A stretch of 64,000 nt of DNA from JASLEW01 sp035544895. Its GTDB lineage: Bacteria; Acidobacteriota; Thermoanaerobaculia; Multivoradales; UBA5704. Below are positions 1-7,639 of the stretch, piece after piece. The notes beneath the pieces were generated by a model. It had not been told where the DNA came from. It saw only the letters and a program-made list of their open reading frames with translations, and searched no databases. Numbering within the stretch: the stretch's first letter is position 1; each line of letters opens with the position of its first letter. The DNA is taken from assembly GCA_035544895.1 (NCBI GenBank), contig DASZZM010000096.1, positions 71,253 through 135,252 on the forward strand, written 5' to 3'. The translations under genes were made by a program, and so were the position numbers.

Positions 1-40
1 AAATTGCCTTCGCGCTCCTGGCGGGCTAGCATTCTGCCGC

Positions 41-1027
41 ATGCTGAGCGCCAAGGTCGTCCTGTTCCTGACTCTCGGGGTGTTCACCGCGGCCTATCTG
101 GCGGTTTGGGTGGCGGGGGTGCGGCGGACGCGGCGCGAGGCCGGAGCGGGTGGAACGGACTCGGCAGGCCCGGCGGGGGAGGGGGGCGCCCCCACTCCGC
201 TCCAGGCCGCGGTCGGCTTCGTGGTCAGCTTCTTCGATACGCTGGGGATTGGCTCGTTCGCCACCACGACCTCGATCTTCAAGCTGCGGCGAATGGTGCC
301 TGACGAGCTCATTCCGGGCACCCTGAATGTCGGCATCACCTTGCCGACCTTCTTCCAGGCGGTGATCTATATCTCGATCGTCCAGGTCGAGATGCGCACC
401 CTGGTGCTGATGATCGCCGCCTCGGTCGCCGGCGCCTGGTTGGGGGCCGGGATCGTCGCCGGGTGGCCGCGGCGCAACATCCAGATCGGGATGGGGATCG
501 CTCTGCTCCTGGCCTCCATTCTCATGCTGGGGACGCAGCTAAAATCGTCACCCGGCTGGCCCGGCCACATCGCCGCGGCGCTCTTCCCCTCCGGCGGCAA
601 TGCCGAGGGCGTCGCGGGGGCGAGCCTGGCGGTGGCGCTCGCCGGCAACTTCGCGCTCGGCGCGCTGATGACCCTGGGGATCGGCCTCTACGCGCCGTGC
701 ATGATCCTGGTGAGCCTGCTCGGCATGAGCCCCAAGGTCGCATTCCCGATCATGATGGGCTCGTGCGCTTTCCTCATGCCGGTCGCCAGCATCCGCTTCA
801 TCCAGAAGCGCAGCTACGCCCTGCGGCCCGCCCTCGGACTGGCCCTGGCCGGCATCCCCGCCGTCCTCCTCGCCGCCTTCATCTTCACCTGGCTGCCGAT
901 CGGCGCGGTGCGCTGGCTGGTCATCGCGGTGGTCGTCTACACCTCCGCGGCCATGCTGCGCTCCGCGTGGGCCGAGAAGTCCCGTCCCGCCGCGGCGCCC
1001 GCTCCCGCGCTCACGCCCCCTGGCTGA
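41..1027 (+). CDS. TauE/SafE family membrane permease
   Basis: Predicted inner-membrane protein of 328 aa with about eight hydrophobic segments in two halves, as in the sulfite exporter TauE/SafE (DUF81) family. A hydrophilic linker (residues ~30-55) follows the first membrane segment. The conserved first-half glycines and the FFDTLGIGSFATT stretch fit the family's repeated pore motif. Members export sulfite, sulfoacetate or other organic anions, but the substrate here cannot be deduced. The ATG at 41 begins a typical hydrophobic N-terminus. The frame is open to the window edge, so a longer form is not formally excluded. The 3' end overlaps the convergent PhyH gene by 17 bp. Confidence 0.85.
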   Translation: MLSAKVVLFLTLGVFTAAYLAVWVAGVRRTRREAGAGGTDSAGPAGEGGAPTPLQAAVGFVVSFFDTLGIGSFATTTSIFKLRRMVPDELIPGTLNVGITLPTFFQAVIYISIVQVEMRTLVLMIAASVAGAWLGAGIVAGWPRRNIQIGMGIALLLASILMLGTQLKSSPGWPGHIAAALFPSGGNAEGVAGASLAVALAGNFALGALMTLGIGLYAPCMILVSLLGMSPKVAFPIMMGSCAFLMPVASIRFIQKRSYALRPALGLALAGIPAVLLAAFIFTWLPIGAVRWLVIAVVVYTSAAMLRSAWAEKSRPAAAPAPALTPPG

Positions 1028-1820
1028 GATCGGCGAGATCGACGAGATCGAACGGCACCCCTGTGCCGGCGCCGAAATAGGGGCGGGAGTTGGCTCCCGG
1101 GAGCGCGAAACCGTTGATGGCGATGCGGCGCGGCAGGGTGCCGCGGTTCTCGGCGCTGCGGTGGACCACGTAGGGGCCGAAAAAGGCGGCGCTGCCCGCG
1201 GCGAGGAGCGCGGGGACGCCGGGACGAGCGCCGAAGCGGCGCCGCACCAAGGCCGGATCGAGGTGCCCCCGCCGCCCGCTGCCCGGATAGAAGACGAGCG
1301 GGCCGTTGTCGGGCGTCGAGTCATCGATCGCGACGACGGTCTGCACGTAGCTGCCGCGGCCGTCCACGTCGCGCCACTCGGAAGTGCCGTAACGGCGGTG
1401 CTCGCTGTCCTGGTGCGGCTCGAACTCCAGCCCGTCGTGCGGGTACTTGGCGTGCAGCTGGTTGAGCAGATGGACCGCCGTGGACGCGCCGAGGAGCTGG
1501 CCGACGATCGAGGTCAGCCGCGCGTCGCGCCCGCAGGCCAGGAACGCCGGCTCGCAACCTCCCGCCCAGATCACCCGCAGCAGCCGGCGCGACCCGTTCG
1601 CGCCGCCGAAGACGAACTGGCTGCCGGCGCTCTCGACCTTCCGCTCCTCCCCGCCCTCGCTCGCCGGGAGCTTCGCTGCCAGCTTCCGGCCGACCGCGCG
1701 CAGCCGCTCCGCGGCCGCGGCCAGCGCCGCGACCTCCTCGCGCGAGAAGAGATCCCCGACGATCAGGAAGCCGTCGTCGTAGTACCGGCAAACGTCGGCC
1801 GGGGAGAGCTTGCGGATCAT
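1011..1820 (-). CDS. Phytanoyl-CoA dioxygenase (PhyH) family protein
   Basis: A 269-aa protein of the Fe(II)/2-oxoglutarate-dependent PhyH family. The metal-binding HxD is visible in EPHQDSEHRRYG and a distal His in FGPYVVHRSAENRG, followed by an Arg suitable for 2-oxoglutarate (TLPRRIAINGF). Family members hydroxylate fatty acyl chains, amino acids or natural products; the substrate is unknown. I chose the ATG at 1820 (MIRKLSPADVCRYYDDGF) because PhyH proteins usually begin just before the 'YxxDGFLIV' strand. Upstream in-frame codons run into the promoter region of the divergent zinc-ribbon gene. It stands alone on this strand, so context gives no pathway. Confidence 0.8.
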   Translation of the reverse strand: MIRKLSPADVCRYYDDGFLIVGDLFSREEVAALAAAAERLRAVGRKLAAKLPASEGGEERKVESAGSQFVFGGANGSRRLLRVIWAGGCEPAFLACGRDARLTSIVGQLLGASTAVHLLNQLHAKYPHDGLEFEPHQDSEHRRYGTSEWRDVDGRGSYVQTVVAIDDSTPDNGPLVFYPGSGRRGHLDPALVRRRFGARPGVPALLAAGSAAFFGPYVVHRSAENRGTLPRRIAINGFALPGANSRPYFGAGTGVPFDLVDLADLSQGA

Positions 1821-1892
1821 CAGCTGGCCAGGATTGTAACCCAGACCCTCCCGGCGGGCCGCTCGGCCTGTCCTCGCCGGGCGATTTCGGTT

Positions 1893-1898
1893 TAGAAT
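1893..1898 (+). promoter_or_regulatory. Probable -10 box (TAGAAT) for the zinc-ribbon gene
   Basis: TAGAAT matches the sigma70 -10 consensus at five of six positions and lies 25 bp before the ATG at 1924, with a purine-rich AAAAGGGAGA ribosome site in between. No convincing -35 box is visible. Confidence 0.4.
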
Positions 1899-1923
1899 CC
1901 GGAAAAGGGAGACCGTCCGGCCG

Positions 1924-2886
1924 ATGCTCCACCTCGTCGCCTGCACCTGCTGCGGACGGCAGTTCGATGTCGGGGAGCGCCCCGCGGGGAGCCGCTTCCA
2001 GTGCTCGTGCGGCGGAGAGGTGGAGGTGGCGGCGCCGGCGCCGCACGACGCGGCCGTGGTGCATTGCTCGGCCTGCGGCGCGCCGCGCGAAGGCGACGAG
2101 GAGGCATGCCGCTACTGCGGCTCGAGCTTCACCCTCCACGAGCGCGACCTCGACACCATCTGCCCCGGCTGCATGGCGCGGGTCAGCGGCTCGGCGCGCT
2201 TCTGCCACCACTGCGGCTGCCCAATCCTGGTGGGCCAGGCGACCGCCGGAGCAACTTCGCTGCACTGCCCGGCCTGCCCGGGCGAAAGCCTGCGCAGCCG
2301 CCGCCTGGGCGAGAGCCTGGCGGCCGCCGAGTGCCCCCGCTGCGGCGGCCTGTGGCTCGACAACACGGTGTTCGAGATCGTGGCCGCGCGCGCGCGCCAG
2401 GGGCACCTCGCCGAGCTCGCGGCTGCCCTGCCCGCACCGGGGAGCGAGGCGGTGGGGGCGCCGGTGCCGCGGGCCCCGGTCCCAAGGGTGCCGCAGGGGC
2501 CGGCCGCGAGCCCGGCCCAGCCGGCGAGGGCAGGGGGCGCCTACCGGCCCTGCGCGGTCTGCGGCGCCCTCATGAACCGCCGCAACTACGGCCGCTCGAG
2601 CGGCGTGATCCTCGACGTCTGCCAGAAGCATGGCATCTGGTTCGGCCTCGACGGGCTGCCGCGCCTGCTCGCCTGGATCCACGATGGGGGAGAGGAGCGG
2701 GCGCGGCAGCGGGCAGTGGAGGAAGCCCACGCCGCCGAGAGCTACGGCAAGAGCCAGGCGGCCCTCTCCCATCTCGGCGGTAGCGGGGTCTGGGTCGATC
2801 CGGAGGCGGACGCCGAGGCCGACCTGTTCACCAACCTCTCCTCCCTCCTCGGCGACGGCCTGCGGCACCTCTTCCGGCCGCGGTAG
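1924..2886 (+). CDS. Multi-zinc-ribbon protein with zf-TFIIB-like domains
   Basis: A 320-aa cytoplasmic protein packed with CxxC zinc-binding pairs. The N-terminal half has several ribbons (CTCCGRQF, CSACGAPR...CRYCG, CPGCMAR...CHHCG). Around residues 115-150 a zf-TFIIB-like unit carries the signature CPRCGGLWLD. After a Pro/Ala linker a second such unit (CAVCGALMNRRNYG...DVCQKHGIWFG) spans about residues 210-250. Such proteins are usually annotated 'zf-TFIIB domain-containing' or 'zinc ribbon' and have no established function. The C-terminus is acidic and helical. It has its own promoter-like sequence and is divergent from the PhyH gene. Confidence 0.8.
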   Translation: MLHLVACTCCGRQFDVGERPAGSRFQCSCGGEVEVAAPAPHDAAVVHCSACGAPREGDEEACRYCGSSFTLHERDLDTICPGCMARVSGSARFCHHCGCPILVGQATAGATSLHCPACPGESLRSRRLGESLAAAECPRCGGLWLDNTVFEIVAARARQGHLAELAAALPAPGSEAVGAPVPRAPVPRVPQGPAASPAQPARAGGAYRPCAVCGALMNRRNYGRSSGVILDVCQKHGIWFGLDGLPRLLAWIHDGGEERARQRAVEEAHAAESYGKSQAALSHLGGSGVWVDPEADAEADLFTNLSSLLGDGLRHLFRPR

Positions 2887-3042
2887 CCCAACGGGCTCAT
2901 GCCGCCTGTCCGGGCGATCACCCGGAGCTCTCGGTAATTTCCGGAACGAGTCCGTCTAAACCGTCAAAGGGGGTGTCGTGTCGCGTAGCCATGCCGCTTT
3001 CGCGAATGTAACGATGATAGCTTGCGGCGCGCCTACATTTTC

Positions 3043-6000
3043 ATGAGCCAGAAAGAAGACCAGAGCAAGCCCGATACCCCCGCCCGCGGATTGCGCAGGC
3101 TGGGTGCGCCCGCCGCCGCCGTGATCGCCTTCCTGCTCGCGCTCGGCGCCTACTACCTGTTCTACGCCAGGAAGAACGAGGACTATCTGATCAACCGGAA
3201 CCACCGTCTCCTGGCCACCATGGGCGGGCAGATCGGCTCCGCGGTCGACTCTGAGCGCAAGATCCTCCGGACGCTGCACGACCTGCAAGAAGCCTCGCGC
3301 CAGCGGCGCAAGAGCGGCGGCGAGGACGGCCTGCGGGCGGCCCTGGACAAGGCCAGGGAGCAGTATGGCGTCAGCTTGAGCGATGCCGGGCCCTGCCACG
3401 AGCGGCGAGACTCCAGGGTGCGCCGCCACGCGGCCGCCGGCGAGGAGCCTTCCTTCCGCGGCCTGGAGTTGGCGCCCGACGGCTATCGGCTGAATTACCG
3501 CTACGAGGATCTCTGCGGCTGGGTGCGGCTCGAAGAGCTCCTCGCACCGATCCTCGTTTCGCGCGCCTTCGATGCCGTGCTGCTGGCCGACGAGCATGGT
3601 GACGTGATCGTCAGGCCGGCCGGGTTGAGCATCCACAGTCTCGGCCTGCTGTTCGACCCCGCGGGCTCGCTGCCGGGCACAGGCGGCGAGAAGGGCAAAG
3701 CCGGCGACAAGGCCGAAGGCGGCGACAAGCCAGGGAGCGCGGGCTTTCAAGCCGTTCTGCACACCTTGATGGGCGCGAGCCGTGAGCGTGAGCTCGACGT
3801 CGACGTCGCCGGCCGCAAGTTCAAGCTCTTCGTCCAGCCGGTGCGCCTGCCTGTCCTCGAGAGCGTGGCGGAGAAGCCGTCGCGGCAGAAGAAGGACCCG
3901 GCGGCGGCGGCGGAGGACCGGCGCCATCGCGACTGGCTCCTCTGCGGTCTGGTGCCCAGCGCCAGGATCTCCTCCGAAAGCCTTGCGGTCCCGCCTTCCT
4001 ATCTGGCCGCCGCCGTCGGTGCGCTGCTGCTCTGCCTCCTCTGCTGGCCGCTGCTCAAGCTCAGGTTGATGGGCGAGAGACAGCGGGTACGCATGGCCGA
4101 CCTGCTGATGGTGGCCCTGTGCAGCGTTCTCGGCGTCTGCGTGGTGACCCTTTCCCTGCTCGACTTCGATCATCACCGCGAGCTCGAGAGCCTGGCGGAC
4201 AGCCAGCTCGCCGACTTCGCTTCGGGTATGGCGCACAACCTCGAAGAAGAGGTCCTCCGCGCCTATGAACAGCTCGAGGTCATGGAAAACCTCGCCGCGG
4301 CGCGCGGCGTCCCGGAGATCCACGGGCTGTTGCGCGAGAAGGGCATAGAGGACAGGCTCGCGTGCTACCCGTTCCTGGAAACCTTCATGCTGATCGACGG
4401 CGCCGGCCAGGCGAAGCTCAAGTGGTCCGCCGACAACGTGACCGTGCCGTTGCGCCGCTCGCCCCCGCTCCGAACCAAAGGCTATTTCCAGCGAACCTTG
4501 AGGGGAGACACCTGGTCGCTCCCCCCGTGGAAGGCGCGCTGTGCCGCCGCCGCCGGCATCCACCAGGAGTCCAAGCCCAGCCCGTTCGTCCTCGAGTCGC
4601 ATGTCAGCGCGATCAGCGGGGTGCGGCAGGCGGTCCTTGCCAAGCCGGTGACGCGCCATCCCGGGTCCGCGGCGGCGGAGCTCGAGGATTGGCGGGTGGC
4701 CTCCCTCTCGATGCCGATGCTCTCGGTGATCGGCCCCGTCGTCCCGCCCGACGTCGAGTTCGCCGTGATCGATCAGGACGGCAAGGTGCAGTTCCACTCC
4801 GACACCATGCGCAACCTGGCGGAAGATCTCTTTGCCGAGACCGATCAAGACAGGCACTTGCGCTCGGCGGTGTTCGCCCGCCATCGTGCGACCCTGGACG
4901 TGCGCTACTGGGGAGAGGACTTCAAGGCCAGCGTGGCACCGGTTCGGGGACCACCGTGGACGATCGTCGCACTGCGCGCCAAGGCTCCCGTCGAGGCGGC
5001 CAATCTACAGACCGTCCTGACCTCGGCCGTTTTCATCATCGTCTTCGTGGGCGCCTTCGCCCTCGTCCTGGCGGCGGCGGCACTCTTTCGTACGGCCTAC
5101 CGCGCGGACTGGCTGTGGCCGGCCCCGGAGCGGTCGAACGACTACCTGCGGCTCGCTCTCCTCTACCTCCTGCTCATCGTCGCCTTCGTTCCGGCCCTCT
5201 TCCTGCTGCCGCAGGACGGTCGGCTGGTCGCGCTCGCCTGCCAGCTGTCCCTGCTCGCCATCCTCCTCGGCTACCTGCAGCTGACGCGCCACCGGCGGCA
5301 GGGTGCGAGCAATCTCGCCTGGACTTCGCCCATCGTCCTGCTGAGCCTTCTCCTGGCGTGGAGTCTGGCGCCTGCCAATAGCTGGCCGTCCCTTGCCCTC
5401 ACCTTGCCTGCGGTGCTGGCGGCCGCCTTCCTGGTGTCCGTCCGGCCGCAGTGGTGGCGCCGCCTCACCCGCCGGCGCCAGGTCTCCATCTCCTGGGCCT
5501 ACCCGGTGCTGGGGGCCCAGCTCCTGCTGCTCACCGCCGCCTTGCCCACTCTGTGCATCTTCAAGCTGGCGCAGAGGATCCAGACGGACTGCCTGATCAA
5601 GCACGGCCAGCTCAAGCTCGCCTTGGCGATCACCGAGCGCCACAAGCGGGCCGCGAGGATCTACTCCGACCAGTGGGGAGCGGGGAAGGGCGACCTGCTG
5701 GAACCCCAACTCGTCGCGGGAACCCAGCGTTACAGGACCTTGCCCCTGGCCATCGACTTCAAGAGGCTGCCAGAGGGTGTCCTCGAGATGAACCAGGAGC
5801 TCGTGAACCAGAATCTCGCGGGGTGGGCCAGTCACAGCTTGAACTTCTATGGGCAGTTCTTCTTCCACACCCAGATCGCGGGCCCGGACCCCAACGAGGG
5901 CAAGGCAGGCGCAAGCCTCGGCAAGGCGCCGGCTCCAGCCGCCCAGCAGACGGCAGCCGCCCAGCAGACGGCAGCCGTCGCCAAGCTGGGAGACTTGCCA

Positions 6001-7560
6001 GACTTCCTGGAGGGTTTGCTGCCCATCTACTCCCCCTATTCCGCGGAAACCCGCGAGCTGTTACACGACATGGCGGACGACAAGAGCTGGCATTGGGACC
6101 GCGACGGTGAAGCGCTGGCTCTGGAGAGCGAAGATCTGGGATTCCGGGTGTACTCCTGGCCGCACCGCACCTGGCTCTCCGCCGCCGCCCCCAGCTCGGA
6201 ACCGCCCAACGACGCGCCCTCGCCGGCGCGGCAGGATCCTTCGCCCGGCAAGCACGACCAGGGGCAGGCCGAGGTCAAAGAGCCCGCGGCTGCCTGGACG
6301 GTGGTCAGAGAGCTCGCGGCCGCCTGGGCGCCGGCCGTCTGGGCCGCCGGCACAGGCTCGGCCGCCGTGGCGCTCTTCCTGCTCCTCCTCGTGGGGGTGG
6401 CCTATTTCATCTCGCGGCACGTCTTCCTGGTCGATCTCTTCGAGCCTCTGTGGTCGGGACGGGAGGGCGAGCTGCCCGCCACCGTGGGCGGCAATATCTT
6501 GCTGGTCAGCCGGCGCCAGGAATGGCGCATCCACAATGCCGAGCAGAGCTTCACCCGCCTTCGCCTGATGGACCTGGCGGACGACCTTGCCGGCTGGCCG
6601 GCCCGGCGCCTCGAGATCCTGCACTCGCTCCCGGCGCGCACCGTCCTTGTCGAGGGTTTCGACCACCGCATCTTCGATCCGGCGTTCAACGACATGAAGC
6701 TCGCCCTGCTCGAGGTTCTGGCCGCCGAACGGACCGTCGTCGTGCTCTCCACGGTCAGTCCGACCGCGCTGTTTGCCGGCCAAGACGCCGCGGCCGCGGG
6801 CACGCTGGCGATGTCGCCGGGCAGCGAGGAGCGCTGGCGATCGCTGCTCGCCTCCTTCACCCTGATCGACCAGGACGCGCGGCCGCAGGTGGACGAGACG
6901 AGCCTGTCCGACCTCACGGTCCTGGCCTGGCGGGACCTCAAGAAGCTGCTGCGGAACGGCCACCGGGATGGCGCGGTGGCGGCGGCGGCGGGCCACGGCT
7001 TCCGCTCGGCCCTGCTTGGCCAGGAATGCGCCGGCAATGCTTTCCTGCTGCAGATCGGCCGCGAGCTCGATCCGCTGGCCAGCGGACTCGCGGCCCGGCA
7101 GCTCCTCGAGGAGTTCGGCGAGCGCGCGGAGGTCTACTATCGCTCGCTGTGGGCGAGCTGCTCCCGCGATGAGAGGGTCGTCCTCGGGCATCTGGCGGAA
7201 GAGGGATTGGTCAACGAGAAAGACCGCCGGGTGGTGCGGCGCCTGATGGCGCGGGGACTGGTCCGGCGCGAGTCCGGCTTCCGGGTGATGAACGAGACCT
7301 TCCGCCGCTTCCTCGTCTCGCCCGCCTGCCGGGCAGAAGTGCTGGAGCACGAGCAGATTGCCGGCGAGAGCCCCTGGGACCGTTTCCGGCGGCCCTTCTT
7401 CGCCGTCCTGGCGGCCGGCGCCGTGTTCTTCCTTTCCACCCAGAAGCAGCTCCTCGACGGCAGCATGGCCGTCGTCACCGTCGCCACCGCCGGCCTGCCG
7501 GCGATCCTCAAGGTGCTCGACCTCCTCTCCGGCCGCAAGTCCGGCGCGGCCGCCAAGTAG
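3043..7560 (+). CDS. Giant multi-pass sensor-like protein with Cache-like and degenerate NTPase/wHTH regions
   Basis: About 1,505 aa. TM1 (~24-42) precedes an extracytoplasmic region (~43-315). Two further TMs (~320-372) lead to a second extracytoplasmic region (~373-660) with paired PAS-like Cache patterns (FMLIDGAGQAKLKW and FAVIDQDGKVQFHS). Then come about six TMs, a third soluble region (~850-1100) and a TM near 1110. The cytoplasmic tail (~1140-1440) has a strand/Asp-like pattern (VLVEGFDH, then VVVLSTVSP) resembling the Walker B and sensor regions of STAND ATPases, but I see no Walker A P-loop. A winged-helix-like stretch (~1370-1430) and a final hydrophobic pair follow. I place the start at ATG 3043; a TTG at 3022 is possible. 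It immediately precedes the TIR protein on the same strand. Function unknown; a membrane signal sensor is inferred. Confidence 0.7.
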   Translation: MSQKEDQSKPDTPARGLRRLGAPAAAVIAFLLALGAYYLFYARKNEDYLINRNHRLLATMGGQIGSAVDSERKILRTLHDLQEASRQRRKSGGEDGLRAALDKAREQYGVSLSDAGPCHERRDSRVRRHAAAGEEPSFRGLELAPDGYRLNYRYEDLCGWVRLEELLAPILVSRAFDAVLLADEHGDVIVRPAGLSIHSLGLLFDPAGSLPGTGGEKGKAGDKAEGGDKPGSAGFQAVLHTLMGASRERELDVDVAGRKFKLFVQPVRLPVLESVAEKPSRQKKDPAAAAEDRRHRDWLLCGLVPSARISSESLAVPPSYLAAAVGALLLCLLCWPLLKLRLMGERQRVRMADLLMVALCSVLGVCVVTLSLLDFDHHRELESLADSQLADFASGMAHNLEEEVLRAYEQLEVMENLAAARGVPEIHGLLREKGIEDRLACYPFLETFMLIDGAGQAKLKWSADNVTVPLRRSPPLRTKGYFQRTLRGDTWSLPPWKARCAAAAGIHQESKPSPFVLESHVSAISGVRQAVLAKPVTRHPGSAAAELEDWRVASLSMPMLSVIGPVVPPDVEFAVIDQDGKVQFHSDTMRNLAEDLFAETDQDRHLRSAVFARHRATLDVRYWGEDFKASVAPVRGPPWTIVALRAKAPVEAANLQTVLTSAVFIIVFVGAFALVLAAAALFRTAYRADWLWPAPERSNDYLRLALLYLLLIVAFVPALFLLPQDGRLVALACQLSLLAILLGYLQLTRHRRQGASNLAWTSPIVLLSLLLAWSLAPANSWPSLALTLPAVLAAAFLVSVRPQWWRRLTRRRQVSISWAYPVLGAQLLLLTAALPTLCIFKLAQRIQTDCLIKHGQLKLALAITERHKRAARIYSDQWGAGKGDLLEPQLVAGTQRYRTLPLAIDFKRLPEGVLEMNQELVNQNLAGWASHSLNFYGQFFFHTQIAGPDPNEGKAGASLGKAPAPAAQQTAAAQQTAAVAKLGDLPDFLEGLLPIYSPYSAETRELLHDMADDKSWHWDRDGEALALESEDLGFRVYSWPHRTWLSAAAPSSEPPNDAPSPARQDPSPGKHDQGQAEVKEPAAAWTVVRELAAAWAPAVWAAGTGSAAVALFLLLLVGVAYFISRHVFLVDLFEPLWSGREGELPATVGGNILLVSRRQEWRIHNAEQSFTRLRLMDLADDLAGWPARRLEILHSLPARTVLVEGFDHRIFDPAFNDMKLALLEVLAAERTVVVLSTVSPTALFAGQDAAAAGTLAMSPGSEERWRSLLASFTLIDQDARPQVDETSLSDLTVLAWRDLKKLLRNGHRDGAVAAAAGHGFRSALLGQECAGNAFLLQIGRELDPLASGLAARQLLEEFGERAEVYYRSLWASCSRDERVVLGHLAEEGLVNEKDRRVVRRLMARGLVRRESGFRVMNETFRRFLVSPACRAEVLEHEQIAGESPWDRFRRPFFAVLAAGAVFFLSTQKQLLDGSMAVVTVATAGLPAILKVLDLLSGRKSGAAAK
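5941..5976 (+). repeat. Perfect 18-bp tandem duplication inside the giant sensor gene
   Basis: Two identical 18-bp units (5941-5958 and 5959-5976) encode AQQTAA twice in a low-complexity linker of the third extracytoplasmic region. The frame is kept, so this is a simple slippage duplication. Confidence 0.85.
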
Positions 7561-7639
7561 GCGCGCAGCTTTTCAGCATCATTCGCGAGACAACGTATAC
7601 TGGGAGAGGAGACGCAAGGCAAGAGAGGAAGCAAGCGAC

